64,000 nt of DNA from Rhodoplanes serenus (GCA_009720755.1 WNKV01000006.1:62001-126000); one strand, 5' to 3'; counted from the stretch's first letter, positions 37,155 through 46,597 are shown. The notes: a model not told the origin generated them from the letters alone. Program-made: numbers and translations.

Positions 37155-37772
37155 TCACCGCGCCGCGGCCCCGCTCGCCGCCTGGTCGAGCGCCAGGTTG
37201 AGGGCCAGCACGTTCACCCGCGGCTCGCCGAACACCCCGAACAGCGGCTCCTCGACGGTCGCCTCGACGATCGCGCGGACACGGTGCTCGGGCAGGCCGC
37301 GGGCGGTCGCCACGCGCGGCACCTGGAACAGCGCCGCGGCCGGCGAGATGTGCGGATCGAGCCCGCTTGCCGAGGCGGTGACGAGATCGACCGGCACCGG
37401 CACGCCGGGGTTCTCCCGGCGCAGCGCCTCGACATCGGCGGCGATGCGCTCGGAGAGCGCCTTGCTGGTCGGCCCGAGATTGGAGCCCATCGAGTTGGCG
37501 GCGTTGTAGGGGCTCGGCACCGTCTTGCTCGCGTCGGCGGGATCGGCCCCGGTGGTGGCCGAGGGGCGGCCGCGGAAGTAGCGGTCGCTGGTGAACGCCT
37601 GGCCCACATTGGCGGCGCCGACGACGACGCCGTCGCGGACGACGAGGCTGCCGTGCGCCTGGTCGGGAAACACGGCGCCGGCGAAGCCGGTCATCGCCAG
37701 CGGATAGGCGAGGCCGGTGATGACGGTGAGCGAGACGGCGAGGATCAGGGCCGGGCGAAGTTCGCGCAGCAT
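37155..37772 (-). CDS. kdpC: K+-transporting ATPase subunit KdpC
   Basis: 205 residues: a single N-terminal membrane helix (residues 7-35) and a periplasmic domain with family segments F-T-S-D-R-Y-F-R-G-R-P-S-A, S-P-Y-N-A-A-N-S-M-G-S-N-L-G-P-T-S and L-D-P-H-I-S-P-A-A-A, ending E-P-R-V-N-V-L-A-L-N-L-A-L-D. KdpC stabilises the KdpFABC complex and raises ATP affinity. Lies 12 nt downstream of kdpB in the operon. Confidence 0.96.
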   Translation of the reverse strand: MLRELRPALILAVSLTVITGLAYPLAMTGFAGAVFPDQAHGSLVVRDGVVVGAANVGQAFTSDRYFRGRPSATTGADPADASKTVPSPYNAANSMGSNLGPTSKALSERIAADVEALRRENPGVPVPVDLVTASASGLDPHISPAAALFQVPRVATARGLPEHRVRAIVEATVEEPLFGVFGEPRVNVLALNLALDQAASGAAAR

Positions 37773-37784
37773 GAGTGTGCCTCC

Positions 37785-39899
37785 TCAGGCGAGACCGAGT
37801 GCGACGATCGCCATGTCGATCGCCTTGATGCCGATGAACGGGGTGACGACGCCGCCGAGGCCGTAGACCAGCAGGTTGCGACGCAGCAGCGGGCCGGCGC
37901 CGATCGCCCGATAGCGCACGCCCTTCAGCGCCAGCGGGATCAGCGCCACGATGATCAGGGCGTTGAACACGATGGCCGACAGGATGGCGCTCTGCGGGCT
38001 GGCGAGCCCCATGATGTTGAGGACGCCGAGCTGCGGATACACGGCCACGAAGATCGCCGGCAGGATGGCGAAGTACTTGGCCACGTCGTTGGCGATCGAG
38101 AAGGTGGTCAGCGCGCCGCGGGTCATCAGCAGCTGCTTGCCGATCTCCACCACCTCGATCAGCTTGGTCGGGTTGGAGTCGAGGTCGACCATGTTGCCCG
38201 CCTCGCGGGCCGCCTGGGTGCCGGTGTTCATGGCGACGCCGACATCGGCCTGGGCGAGCGCGGGGGCGTCGTTGGTGCCGTCGCCGCACATGGCGACGAG
38301 CTTGCCCTTGGCTTGCTCCTCGCGGATCAGCCGCAGCTTGTCCTCGGGCGTCGCCTGCGCCAGGAAGTCGTCGACGCCGGCCTCCGCCGCGATGGCGGCC
38401 GCCGTCATCGGGTTGTCGCCGGTGATCATCACGGTGCGGATGCCCATGCGGCGCAGCTCGGCGAAGCGCTCGCGGATGCCGCCCTTGACGATATCCTTGA
38501 GCTGGATGACGCCGAGCAGGCGGCCGTCCTTGGCGACCGCGAGCGGGGTGCCGCCCGCCTTGGCGATCTCCTCGGCGATCGCATTGATATCGCGCACCGC
38601 ATCGGCGCCGAGCCGCGGCCGCAGCGCCTGGGCGACGTTGCCGCCGGTGTCGACCGGCGGGCTGTCGAGGAACGCGATGACCGAGTCGACGGCGCCCTTG
38701 CGGACCCACGAGGCGCCGACCTCCATGCCGCTCATCCGGGTGTTGGCCGAGAACGGGATCGAGCGGCCGCGCAGCTCGGCGAGATCGCGCCCGCGGATGC
38801 CGTACTTCTCCTTGGCCAGCACCACGATGGATCGGCCTTCGGGCGTCTCGTCGGCCAGCGAGGCGAGCTGTGCCGCATCGGCCAGCTCCTGCTCGGAGAC
38901 CCCGCGCAGCGGCCGGAAGGCGGTCGCCTGGCGGTTGCCGAGCGTGATGGTGCCGGTCTTGTCGAGCAGCAGCGTGTCGACGTCGCCGGCCGCCTCGACG
39001 GCGTGGCCCGACATGGCGAGCACGTTGAAGCGCACCAGCCGGTCCATGCCGGCGATGCCGATCGCCGACAGGAGTGCCCCGATGGTGGTGGGAATGAGGG
39101 TGACGAACAGTGCCGCCAGCACGACGAACGGTACGGTGCCGCCCGCATAGGCGACGAAGCTCGGGATGGTGGCGACCGCGAACACGAAGATCAGCGACAG
39201 CCCGGCCAGCAGGATGTTGAGGGCGATCTCGTTCGGGGTCTTCTGGCGCGCCGCGCCCTCGATCAGCGCGATCATCCGATCGAGGAACGAGGAGCCCTTG
39301 GCGGCCGTGATCTTCACCACGATGCGGTCGGAGATCACCGTGGTGCCGCCGGTGACGGCGGAGCGGTCGCCGCCCGACTCGCGGATCACCGGCGCGGATT
39401 CGCCCGTGATGGCCGCCTCGTTGACCGAGGCCATGCCCTCCACCACCTCGCCGTCGCCGGGAATCAGGTCGCCGGCCTCGACCACGACGAGATCGCCGGG
39501 CGACAGCTCCTCGGCCCACACCATCTCGAACAGCTCGGTGTTGCCGGGCACCAGGAGGCGCTTCGCCTTGGTGCGGGTGCGGGTCTCGCGCAGCGAGTCG
39601 GCCTGCGCCTTTCCGCGGCGCTCGGCGATCGCCTCGGCGAAGTTGGCGAACAGCACCGTGAACCACAGCCACAGCACGATCTGAAGCGTGAATCCGATGC
39701 CGGGGGCGCCGGCCACGAGGTCACGCACCAGCAGCAGCGAGGCCAGAACGGCGACGATCCACACCACGAACATCACCGGATTGGTGATCAGGGCGCGGGG
39801 ATCGAGCTTGCGGACCGACGCGCCGATGGCCGGCGCTACGGTCTTCCAGTCGAGCAGCGTCGAAGCGGGGACGCGCTTGCGGAGGGTCGAGGAGTCCAT
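37785..39899 (-). CDS. kdpB: K+-transporting P-type ATPase subunit KdpB
   Basis: 704-residue catalytic subunit. Diagnostic motifs: phosphorylation site D-K-T-G-T-I-T, actuator T-G-E-S, the hinge [16 protein letters not shown], and kdpB-specific [21 protein letters not shown]. Hydrolyses ATP to drive K+ taken up through KdpA. Length and motifs are canonical with no sign of damage. Second structural gene, 24 nt after kdpA. Confidence 0.97.
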   Translation of the reverse strand: MDSSTLRKRVPASTLLDWKTVAPAIGASVRKLDPRALITNPVMFVVWIVAVLASLLLVRDLVAGAPGIGFTLQIVLWLWFTVLFANFAEAIAERRGKAQADSLRETRTRTKAKRLLVPGNTELFEMVWAEELSPGDLVVVEAGDLIPGDGEVVEGMASVNEAAITGESAPVIRESGGDRSAVTGGTTVISDRIVVKITAAKGSSFLDRMIALIEGAARQKTPNEIALNILLAGLSLIFVFAVATIPSFVAYAGGTVPFVVLAALFVTLIPTTIGALLSAIGIAGMDRLVRFNVLAMSGHAVEAAGDVDTLLLDKTGTITLGNRQATAFRPLRGVSEQELADAAQLASLADETPEGRSIVVLAKEKYGIRGRDLAELRGRSIPFSANTRMSGMEVGASWVRKGAVDSVIAFLDSPPVDTGGNVAQALRPRLGADAVRDINAIAEEIAKAGGTPLAVAKDGRLLGVIQLKDIVKGGIRERFAELRRMGIRTVMITGDNPMTAAAIAAEAGVDDFLAQATPEDKLRLIREEQAKGKLVAMCGDGTNDAPALAQADVGVAMNTGTQAAREAGNMVDLDSNPTKLIEVVEIGKQLLMTRGALTTFSIANDVAKYFAILPAIFVAVYPQLGVLNIMGLASPQSAILSAIVFNALIIVALIPLALKGVRYRAIGAGPLLRRNLLVYGLGGVVTPFIGIKAIDMAIVALGLA

Positions 39900-39923
39900 G
39901 GGGATTGCTCCGGGGGTAGGCGA

Positions 39924-41627
39924 TCAGAACAGCTCGCCGGCCCGCATGGCGAGCTGCTCGACGATCGGGCCGAGCGCCAGGGCCGGGAAGAAGGTGAGGC
40001 CGCCGACGATCAGGATGACGCCGACGAGGAGGCCGATGAACAGGCCGCCGGTGGTGGGGAAGGTGCCGGAGGATTTCGGTACCGTCTTCTTGGCTGCGAG
40101 CGAGCCGGCGATCGCCATCGCCGGAACGATGACGAGGAAGCGGCCGATCAGCATCGCGAGGCCGCCGGTGATGTTGTAGAACATCGTGTTACCCGTGAGC
40201 CCGCCGAACGCCGAGCCGTTGTTGGCGGTCTGCGACGAGTAGGCGTACAGCACCTCGCTGAAGCCGTGCGGGCCGGCATTGCCCATCGAGGCCACCGCGG
40301 AGGGGATCGCCACCGCGAACGCCGTGAAGCCGAGGATCGACAGCGGCAGGCACAGGATGGCCAGCATCGCCATCTTGACCTCACGGGCCTCGATCTTCTT
40401 GCCGACATACTCGGGCGTGCGGCCGACCATCAGCCCCGCCACGAAGATGGCGATGACGACGAACAGCAGCATGCCGTAGAGGCCGGCGCCGACGCCGCCG
40501 ATGATGATCTCGCCGAGCTGCATGTTGAACAGCGGGATCAGCCCGCCGAGCGGGGTCAGCGAGTCGTGCATGGCGTTGACGGCGCCGCACGAGGCCGCGG
40601 TGGTGACCACCGCGAACAGCGCCGTCATGGCGAGGCCGAAGCGGACCTCCTTGCCCTCCATGTTGCCGCCGGAAACGCCGAGCCCGTCGAGAATGCCGGT
40701 GCCGGCCGCCTCGGCCCAGTACACGATGGTGACGCCGGCCAGGAACAGGACGCCCATGGCGGCGTAGATGGCCCAGCCCTGGCGCTGATCGCCGACCATG
40801 CGGCCGAACACGTTGGTCAACGCCGCCCCGATGGCGAAGATCGACACCATGTGGATCAGGTTGGTGTAGGTGCTCGGGCTCTCGAACGGATGCGAGGCGT
40901 TGGTGTTGAAGAAGCCGCCGCCATTGGTGCCGAGATGCTTGATCATCATCTGCGAGGCGACCGGCCCCTGGGCGATCACCTGCTTGGCGCCTTCGAGCGT
41001 CGTCGCCTCGACATAGGGGTCGAGATTCTGCGGCACCCCGAGCGCGATCAGCGCCACGGTGCCGACGATGCAGATCGGCAGCAGCACGTAGAGCGTGGTG
41101 CGGACGAGATCGACCCAGAAGTTGCCGACCGAGCGGGCCGAGGCGCGGGCGAAGCCGCGGATCAGCGCCACCGCGATGGCGATGCCGGTCGCCGCCGAGA
41201 CGAAGTTCTGCACCGTCAGGCCGGCCATCTGGCTGAGATAGGAAAGGGTGCTCTCGCCGCCGTAGTTCTGCCAGTTGGTGTTGGTGAGGAAGCTCGCCGC
41301 CGTGTTGAAGGCGAGATCGGGCGCCACCGCGCCCATCTCCTGGGGATTGAACGGCAGGACGCCTTGCAGCCGCAGCAGCCCGTAGAGCAGCGCGAAGCCG
41401 GCGACATGGAACAGCAGCATGGCGATCGTGTAGGTCAGCCAATCCTGCTCGCGCCGCTCGTCGACGCCGCCCATGCGGTACAGCGCGATCTCGATCGGGC
41501 GCAGCACCGGCGAGAGCGGTGTCCATTCGTTGTTGAAGACGCGCGTCATGTACCAGCCGAGCGTCGGGACTAGCGCCGTGATGATGACGCAGAAGGTGAG
41601 GATCTGAATCCAGCCGATGAGGGTCAT
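39924..41627 (-). CDS. kdpA: K+-transporting ATPase subunit KdpA
   Basis: 567-residue channel-like subunit with ten membrane segments and four pore loops of the SKT superfamily, e.g. [29 protein letters not shown], and T-A-N-N-G-S-A-F (read as [12 protein letters not shown]). The Gly residues of these loops form the K+ selectivity filter. Follows kdpF by 10 nt. Confidence 0.97.
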   Translation of the reverse strand: MTLIGWIQILTFCVIITALVPTLGWYMTRVFNNEWTPLSPVLRPIEIALYRMGGVDERREQDWLTYTIAMLLFHVAGFALLYGLLRLQGVLPFNPQEMGAVAPDLAFNTAASFLTNTNWQNYGGESTLSYLSQMAGLTVQNFVSAATGIAIAVALIRGFARASARSVGNFWVDLVRTTLYVLLPICIVGTVALIALGVPQNLDPYVEATTLEGAKQVIAQGPVASQMMIKHLGTNGGGFFNTNASHPFESPSTYTNLIHMVSIFAIGAALTNVFGRMVGDQRQGWAIYAAMGVLFLAGVTIVYWAEAAGTGILDGLGVSGGNMEGKEVRFGLAMTALFAVVTTAASCGAVNAMHDSLTPLGGLIPLFNMQLGEIIIGGVGAGLYGMLLFVVIAIFVAGLMVGRTPEYVGKKIEAREVKMAMLAILCLPLSILGFTAFAVAIPSAVASMGNAGPHGFSEVLYAYSSQTANNGSAFGGLTGNTMFYNITGGLAMLIGRFLVIVPAMAIAGSLAAKKTVPKSSGTFPTTGGLFIGLLVGVILIVGGLTFFPALALGPIVEQLAMRAGELF

Positions 41628-41637
41628 GGTGCCGCTC

Positions 41638-41727
41638 TCAGAACCGCTCGGGCTTCAGCAGGGCGTAGCCCAGGTAAAGGAGGAGGCCGGCGGCCACGAG
41701 CGCGCCGAGCGTGTAGTCGATGATCAT
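41638..41727 (-). CDS. kdpF: K+-transporting ATPase small subunit KdpF
   Basis: 29-residue single-helix peptide ([20 protein letters not shown], then Y-A-L-L-K-P-E-R-F). The Y-x-L-L-x-P-E-[RK]-F end is the KdpF signature. It stabilises the KdpFABC complex in the lipid phase. Position directly before kdpA is conserved. Confidence 0.92.
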   Translation of the reverse strand: MIIDYTLGALVAAGLLLYLGYALLKPERF

Positions 41728-41735
41728 GGGTGTCC

Positions 41736-41819
41736 TCAGAGGCGCTCGCAGAAGGTGGCATAGCCGATCGACAGGACGAGAAAGCCGAGGCCGATCGTCA
41801 GCATCGTGATGTCCAGCAT
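41736..41819 (-). CDS. 27-aa membrane micro-ORF heading the kdp operon
   Basis: M-L-D-I-T-M-L-T-I-G-L-G-F-L-V-L-S-I-G-Y then A-T-F-C-E-R-L: one membrane helix and a charged end, 8 nt upstream of kdpF. An AAGGAGA ribosome-binding site 4-5 nt before the ATG at 41819 strongly supports translation. Similar micro-ORFs precede kdpF in other alphaproteobacteria, from memory of such operons. It may be an additional small subunit or a translational leader; function unknown. Confidence 0.75.
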   Translation of the reverse strand: MLDITMLTIGLGFLVLSIGYATFCERL

Positions 41820-42122
41820 GGGGTCTCCTTGCGCCGGGGCGGACCGGACGGGCCAGCACGAAACGCCGGGCGAGCGGCCCGGCGCGGTCCGGGCGTGCGG
41901 ACCCGGGGCTGCCGAGACCTGACATCCGGCCCATAGGTTTTCGAGACGGGCCGGCGGCTGCGTCCGTAGGAATTCCATAAGTGGGGGTGGTCGTGCGGAG
42001 CGCCGGCCGGACCGGCGCCTATGGGGCCGCTATGCGGAGCACCGCGCGGCCGTCTCGAATTCCTATCGAGAGAGCGTCATCTCGACACCGAGCCGCCGCG
42101 GCGTGGCGGACAGGTGGCGCAG
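41820..42122. other. kdp operon upstream region
   Basis: 303 nt between the kdp micro-ORF and the rightward small ORF. It should contain the KdpE-dependent kdp promoter (leftward). An A/T-enriched patch, gaattccataagt at about 41970-41982, is the only obvious candidate; no clear KdpE box can be defended by eye. Confidence 0.35.
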
Positions 42123-42422
42123 ATGGTGGCGCAGATGAGACGAACATCCGAACAATTCGCCGAACCGCGGTCGATGCTCGGCGGCCGCACGCTGTACGAT
42201 CTCGGTGCCGCGGTGACGGTGCGCTGGGCGCTCGCGAGCGTCTTGGCGATGGCGACCGGGCTGCTGCTGCTGGTCGGGGCGGCGACCCCGCCCGCCTTCG
42301 AGACGTGCCGCAGCCTGATCGATGGCGACGAGCGGCTCGCCTGCTACGACCGGGTGGCCGACCAGCAGTCCGCAGGGCCCGCCAAGGGAGCGACGGCGCC
42401 GCCGCTGCCCGGCCGGCCGTGA
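42123..42422 (+). CDS. Small single-helix protein with a C-x(5-15)-C periplasmic-type motif
   Basis: 99 residues: an N-terminal polar stretch, one hydrophobic segment (R-W-A-L-A-S-V-L-A-M-A-T-G-L-L-L-L-V-G-A-A) and then F-E-T-C-R-S-L-I-D-G-D-E-R-L-A-C-Y-D-R-V-A. The C-R-x-I-x-D-x-x-x-R-L-A-C-Y-D pattern is common in exported proteins of proteobacteria and suggests a disulfide. ATGs at 42123 and 42135 are both possible starts; neither has a strong ribosome-binding site. Function unknown. Confidence 0.5.
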   Translation: MVAQMRRTSEQFAEPRSMLGGRTLYDLGAAVTVRWALASVLAMATGLLLLVGAATPPAFETCRSLIDGDERLACYDRVADQQSAGPAKGATAPPLPGRP

Positions 42423-43031
42423 CGGGGAGGATCACCCGGGCAATCCCGGATTCGCACTAGTACGAAGCGGGCTCGTCCCAATTCTCGCGCGGCGGCCGGG
42501 ATGATCCACTTGCACGCCGAAGTGGATGACGCAGGCCGCGAGGGGACCGACGACATGCCGATCCTGAGGCGAGCAGGTGCCGCGACGATGGCGGCCGGCA
42601 ACGATCGCCAGACGAGCGCCGGATGGGGCCGCGGCCTGCTGGCGCGATGCCCGACGACATCGGGGGGCGCACGGCTTCTGGCCTCGACCGCGCGGATGCG
42701 CGGCGTCGTCGCGCAATGCCTCGACGTGGCGCGGCGATTGACCATCGACCTGATCGATCCCTATCGGCCGGAGCTGCACTACATGCGCGGACCTGGGCCG
42801 CGCTGGCGCGCCAAGCACGGTTGTGCGCGCTCCTGTGCGGGCGACTGACCTGTCACCGAGCAGGAGTTGCCGCCGGGCAGAACCTATCGAGCAGGACGTG
42901 CTGCCGCGCGGGACTTGCCCGGGCTAGCCCTGGTTTGGCGGCGGGTTCTCGTCGTTCCGTGCACAATTTGTTTGCAACTCGGCCGCAATACTTCGCCACG
43001 TAGGTCTTCAGACCGATCAGGAGTATTCATC
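42423..43031. other. 609-nt stretch without a supportable gene
   Basis: A 115-codon rightward frame (42501-42848) is open but ends in an odd Arg/Cys-rich tail, has only a weak ribosome-binding site and matches nothing I know, so I do not call it. The segment 42960-43025 is AT-richer and probably holds the promoter of the receiver-like gene at 43032. Confidence 0.4.
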
Positions 43032-43400
43032 TTGCGAATGCCATCGCGCCAGCGGGGCGACGGGCTTCCGCCGGCGACGCGCAAGACCATTCTGGTCATC
43101 GACGACGACGTCGCCCGCCGCGCCATCCTATGCAGGATCGCCGATCTGTTCGGTTTTGCCGCCATCGGGGCGGCGACGCTGGACGATGCCGAGGTGCTGC
43201 TCGGCTCGCATCGATTCGACTGCATCACGGTGGATCGCCGATCGGGATCATGGTCCCGGATCGATGGGCTGGACGCGACCCTCGCGACTGCCGCGGTGGT
43301 GGACGTGTCCGAGATCGCCCGGGCGTTGATGGGCGACGTGACCGCGGTCGGCGAGCGCGAGCCCGAGTCTCGCGTGCGGCGGGTTCGCTCGACATCTTGA
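43032..43400 (+). CDS. Degenerate response-regulator receiver domain protein
   Basis: 122 residues. T-I-L-V-I-D-D-D-V-A-R-R-A-I-L provides the acidic pocket of a receiver, and F-D-C-I-T-V-D-R-R-S-G places an Asp near the phospho-acceptor position, but the conserved Lys and the usual end of the fold are not evident. Start: a TTG at 43032 lies 8 nt after AGGAG; the ATG at 43038 would have a poor spacing. No output domain. It may be a phosphorylation sink, an unphosphorylated interaction module or a decaying gene. Confidence 0.55.
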   Translation: MRMPSRQRGDGLPPATRKTILVIDDDVARRAILCRIADLFGFAAIGAATLDDAEVLLGSHRFDCITVDRRSGSWSRIDGLDATLATAAVVDVSEIARALMGDVTAVGEREPESRVRRVRSTS

Positions 43401-43594
43401 GCGGCGCAAATCCAGCCGTGCGATTGCTGCAACGCTGCATCGCACAGCGACGCGAGGCCGCAGTGGTATACTGGTCCCGAACGATCGTCGACTCGTTATC
43501 GTTTCACGATCGTCGGAGTGGCCGGCATTTTTGTCGGCCGATTGATGCGGCAATCCGGATGGCCACGGCCGCCCGGAGTTTCAGGAGGCTCGGA

Positions 43595-43942
43595 ATGACG
43601 GATTCCGAGGACCGGAGCGCGGCGGGAGACACTGAACCCAGCCGGCGCTCCATGGGAGTCGCGCCCCATTCGGGCGACGATTCCGATGCGCAGTCGGGAC
43701 GACCCCGCTCCCGCGCGACCAGCGACATGGCCCGTCGCGTGCTCGACATGGTGGCGGACGAGATCGTCCGGCGGCTCAAGCGCCGATTCCCCGATGGACC
43801 GCTTCCCGGCAATCGCCGACGGCAGCGCGGCGATGGCTCGACGGTGCCGGGTTGGCGCAGCGAGGCCAAGCAGGTCTCTCCGGCGAGCGGCCGCAACATC
43901 ATCCTGCTGAAAGCATTCCGGCGCCGGCGCGAGCGCAGCTGA
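43595..43942 (+). CDS. Small basic hypothetical protein
   Basis: 115 residues. A polar, probably disordered N-terminal half is followed by a helix A-R-R-V-L-D-M-V-A-D-E-I-V-R-R-L-K-R-R-F-P-D and a basic tail R-N-I-I-L-L-K-A-F-R-R-R. AGGAGG 6 nt before the ATG at 43595 is a very good ribosome-binding site. No family recognised; charge suggests nucleic-acid or protein binding. Confidence 0.55.
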   Translation: MTDSEDRSAAGDTEPSRRSMGVAPHSGDDSDAQSGRPRSRATSDMARRVLDMVADEIVRRLKRRFPDGPLPGNRRRQRGDGSTVPGWRSEAKQVSPASGRNIILLKAFRRRRERS

Positions 43943-44008
43943 CCGGCCGTCCGGCCGTGACGAGCCGGGCAGGCGGTCCGGTCGGGCGAGACGTTCAAGG
44001 CGGGTCCC

Positions 44009-44557
44009 TCAAGGCGGAGCGGTGTCGCACGACGTCGCGGCGCCCGCTGCCGGCGAGGGGTGCAGCGCGACGAGATGGCGGCACACCGCCCGCAGCGACG
44101 AGGCGGCGATGTCGGGACGGCCGAAGTCGATCATCATCCGGGCCGCGATGACCCGCATCGGCACGTCCACCATGATGGTGACGCCGTCCGAGAGGCCCGC
44201 GTCCGGCTCTGCGCGGACCCTGCCGACGCGCGTCCCGAACCGCTCCAGCAATCGACCGAACGCATCGTCAAAGGCGGCGATCGCGGCGCGCGCGCCGTCC
44301 CGATCGGCAGCCGTGAGGGCCGCGATCGCGGCGCGGTTGTGGGTCTCGGCGGCCGCGATGGCCGCCACATAGGCCGAGGTCTCGTCCGCCGTGGGGTCGC
44401 TCCGGTCGGGCATTGAGGGCGCAGGCGCCGCGAGCGCAGGCACCGCGGCGGCCGGCACCGCGGTGGCGACGACGACCGGAAGCGGCGCCACCACCACGGC
44501 GAGCGTGATGGTGAGGAGGCCGATCGAGCGGACGATCACCGGAACGGGGCGGGGCAT
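44009..44557 (-). CDS. Secreted Ala-rich hypothetical protein
   Basis: 182 residues with a long N-terminal hydrophobic stretch (V-I-V-R-S-I-G-L-L-T-I-T-L-A-V-V-V-A) followed by an Ala/Pro linker, suggesting export or membrane anchoring. The mature part is helical (A-Y-V-A-A-I-A-A-A-E-T-H-N-R-A-A-I-A-A-L) with a strand-like R-V-G-R-V-R-A-E ... G-V-T-I-M-V-D-V-P. Start placed at the ATG at 44557 because translation further upstream is Arg-rich shadow. Function unknown. Confidence 0.55.
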   Translation of the reverse strand: MPRPVPVIVRSIGLLTITLAVVVAPLPVVVATAVPAAAVPALAAPAPSMPDRSDPTADETSAYVAAIAAAETHNRAAIAALTAADRDGARAAIAAFDDAFGRLLERFGTRVGRVRAEPDAGLSDGVTIMVDVPMRVIAARMMIDFGRPDIAASSLRAVCRHLVALHPSPAAGAATSCDTAPP

Positions 44558-44708
44558 CGGGATCGGCTCCGGAGCAAGGGCAGCGAACGAGGGTCGCGCG
44601 CGACGTGGCCGCGGCGCCCTCATCATAGCGGCGGGGCGGGCGGCTTGCGCGCGCGTTCGGGGCCATGGTGAACGCGCCGTCATGGCCGCCGGGCGGTGCG
44701 GCGCGCCG

Positions 44709-44969
44709 TCAAGCGGTGGGCTGCGTCTGGTCCTGCAAGCGGGCCAGCTCGGAGCCGATGGTCCTGTAGAGATGGCGCAGCGCCGCGATCTTGGCCTGGT
44801 TGATGAAACGAGCCTCGGCCGGCGCCGACGGCCATCGTCCCGGCAGGTCGAGATCGGCGAGCGGAACGTGAAACTCGAACCACAGCGTCGCCGTGCCCAT
44901 GTCGGGCCGGTCCGCGTAGCGCGCATGCACCGCATTGTCGGAAACTAAGGTGGTGGCAACCAAGTCCAT
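44709..44969 (-). CDS. Small conserved-looking hypothetical protein
   Basis: 86 residues starting M-D-L-V-A-T-T-L-V-S-D-N-A-V and containing T-A-T-L-W-F-E-F-H-V-P-L-A-D-L and a helix K-I-A-A-L-R-H-L-Y-R-T-I-G-S-E-L-A-R-L. Soluble mixed alpha/beta. GGGGAGG 5 nt before the ATG at 44969 supports expression. No name can be given. Confidence 0.65.
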   Translation of the reverse strand: MDLVATTLVSDNAVHARYADRPDMGTATLWFEFHVPLADLDLPGRWPSAPAEARFINQAKIAALRHLYRTIGSELARLQDQTQPTA

Positions 44970-45080
44970 GGCGACCTCCCCAGCCCGACTATTTTAGCCC
45001 AAGGCCGATAGTGCTCAAGAGTGGCGAACCAAAAAGCGACACGCCCGGCGCACCGGCCCGGGTCTGGCGGCCGGGCGGCT

Positions 45081-46334
45081 TCAGCCGCCCTGGCGCAGGC
45101 GGGCCAGCACCTTCAGGCCCGCATAGCCGTCGACCTCCAGGCCGACCTTTCGCTGGAAGGCGGCGACGGCCCGCATGGTGTCGCGGCCGACCCGGCCGTC
45201 GGTGCCGTCGGTATCGAAGCCGAGCGCCGTCAGCCGCCGCTGGATCTCCTGCACCTCGGCGAGCGTCGGGGTGCGCTCGCTGCCGGGGAAGCGCTGCACG
45301 AACGGTCCGTTCCCGCGCAGGCGGTCGGCCAGGTGGACGATGGCGAGCGCGTACGAGAAGGCCGGATTGTACGAGTAGATCGACTGGAAGTTCCGCCCGA
45401 TCGCGAAGGCCGGGCCGCCCGCCACCGGCACGGTGAGCCGCACCTGGTGGGCCGGCGCCGCGAAGGCAGTCCCGTCGGCGCGGGTGACGCCGAGCTCCGA
45501 CCATTGGGCGTAGGACCGATAGGTCTTGCCGTCGGCGAGCCGCGCGTTGAAGCCGGCCGGTAGGCGCACCTCGCAGCCCCAGCTCTCGCCCTGCTGATAG
45601 CGGCCACGCTGCAACAGATAGCGCGCGGCACCGGCCAGCGCGTCGTCGGGGCGCCCGAACGGCGAGATGCGGCCATCGCGGTCGAAGTCGACGCCCATGT
45701 TCAGCCACACCTCCGGCATCCACTGGGTGTGGCCCATGGCGCCCGCCCACGACCCGATCATCTGCGGCGGGTCGCCCCAGCCGCGATCGACGATGACGAG
45801 GGCGTTGAGCAGCTCCTGCTCCCAGTAGGCGCGCCGCCGCGGCTCGCCCCAGGCGAGGGCCGCGAGGGCCGGCAGCACGGGCCGCATGTATTTCGGATTG
45901 TCGATGACCTCGCCGTAGCTCGACTCGATGCCCCACACCGCCATCACGATGAAGCGGTCGACCCGGTAGTCGCGCTCGATGCGGTCGAGCAGGGCCTTCT
46001 GCTCGGCGGCGCGCTGCTGTCCGGTGATAATCCGCCAGTCGGAGACGCGACGGTTCAGATACTGCCACAGCGCCTCCTGAAACTCGGGCTGGGCGCGTTG
46101 CAGGGCGTAGACGCCGGTGTCGGGCTTCAGCCCGTTCATCACCCGGTCGTAGGTCGCCTCCGAGATGCCGCGGCGCAACGCCCGTGCCTTGAAGGACGCG
46201 CGCCATTGATCGAACGAGGTCGAGGCACTCTGGGCCGCGGCGGGAGCCGGCACGCTGCCGGCCAGGAAGGTTGCGGTTCCGGCGGTCAGGAGTGTCCGGC
46301 GGGTGAGGGCGGTCGGCGATCCGGCACGGCGCAA
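45081..46334 (-). CDS. Lytic murein transglycosylase, MltB type, with PG-binding domain
   Basis: 417 residues. A twin-arginine-like signal L-T-R-R-T-L-L-T-A-G-T-A-T-F ends near P-A-A-A-Q. The SLT_2 catalytic domain (about 40-335) contains the active Glu in V-W-G-I-E-S-S-Y-G, A-L-A-A-L-A-W and S-W-A-G-A-M-G-H-T-Q-W-M-P; a peptidoglycan-binding_1 domain closes the protein (E-I-Q-R-R-L-T-A-L-G-F-D-T-D-G). Cleaves glycan strands to 1,6-anhydro ends in the periplasm. Start is a TTG at 46334 with GGGAG 8 nt upstream; no ATG or GTG fits. Confidence 0.9.
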   Translation of the reverse strand: MRRAGSPTALTRRTLLTAGTATFLAGSVPAPAAAQSASTSFDQWRASFKARALRRGISEATYDRVMNGLKPDTGVYALQRAQPEFQEALWQYLNRRVSDWRIITGQQRAAEQKALLDRIERDYRVDRFIVMAVWGIESSYGEVIDNPKYMRPVLPALAALAWGEPRRRAYWEQELLNALVIVDRGWGDPPQMIGSWAGAMGHTQWMPEVWLNMGVDFDRDGRISPFGRPDDALAGAARYLLQRGRYQQGESWGCEVRLPAGFNARLADGKTYRSYAQWSELGVTRADGTAFAAPAHQVRLTVPVAGGPAFAIGRNFQSIYSYNPAFSYALAIVHLADRLRGNGPFVQRFPGSERTPTLAEVQEIQRRLTALGFDTDGTDGRVGRDTMRAVAAFQRKVGLEVDGYAGLKVLARLRQGG

Positions 46335-46371
46335 GCGAGGGTCTCCCGAACGAGTCGTGCGCGAGGCTAGA

Positions 46372-46414
46372 GCATTTTCCGCCGAAGTGGGACCCGGTTC
46401 GCCGTGGAAAATGC
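46372..46414. repeat. 43-bp palindromic intergenic element, copy B
   Basis: GCATTTTCC ... GGAAAATGC, perfect 9-bp arms spanning 43 bp, the same span as copy A at 30378-30420. The centre reads gccgaagtgggacccggttc / gccgt. Arms differ from copy A on both sides so as to keep pairing. Confidence 0.7.
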
Positions 46415-46471
46415 GATCACGTAAGGACTTCTGATCGGACCGCGATCCTCATGAATCGGCGTCCGCTCAGA

Positions 46472-46505
46472 GCATTTTCTGGCGAAGTGGGACCCGGTTC
46501 GCCGA
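46472..46505. repeat. Truncated copy of the 43-bp element
   Basis: GCATTTTCTGGCGAAGTGGG then acccggttcgccg matches the left arm and centre of the element at 46372 but lacks the right arm, 58 nt after the complete copy and in the same orientation. Confidence 0.6.
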
Positions 46506-46582
46506 GCCGCCGCTTCCGACGAGCGGACGGCCCGCAATCACTCGGAAATTCCTTCGGGCGAAAAATCGGCGCAAAATCTCGC

Positions 46583-46597
46583 TATAATGGTATTATA
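46583..46597. promoter_or_regulatory. TATAAT-ggt-ATTATA palindrome, probable chemoreceptor promoter
   Basis: A 6-3-6 inverted repeat whose arms are each a perfect -10 hexamer, about 130-145 nt before the chemoreceptor start. It stands out in very GC-rich DNA. It may be a -10 box, an operator or both. Confidence 0.45.

Noticed and set aside
37284-41573. A 1429-codon rightward open frame across kdpC-B-A
   Set aside because: It is antisense to three intact kdp genes and its translation is Arg/Gly/His-rich low complexity, typical of a shadow frame in high-GC DNA.
42501-42848. A 115-codon rightward ORF
   Set aside because: Weak ribosome-binding site, odd Arg/Cys-rich end and no family resemblance; not enough to call a gene.
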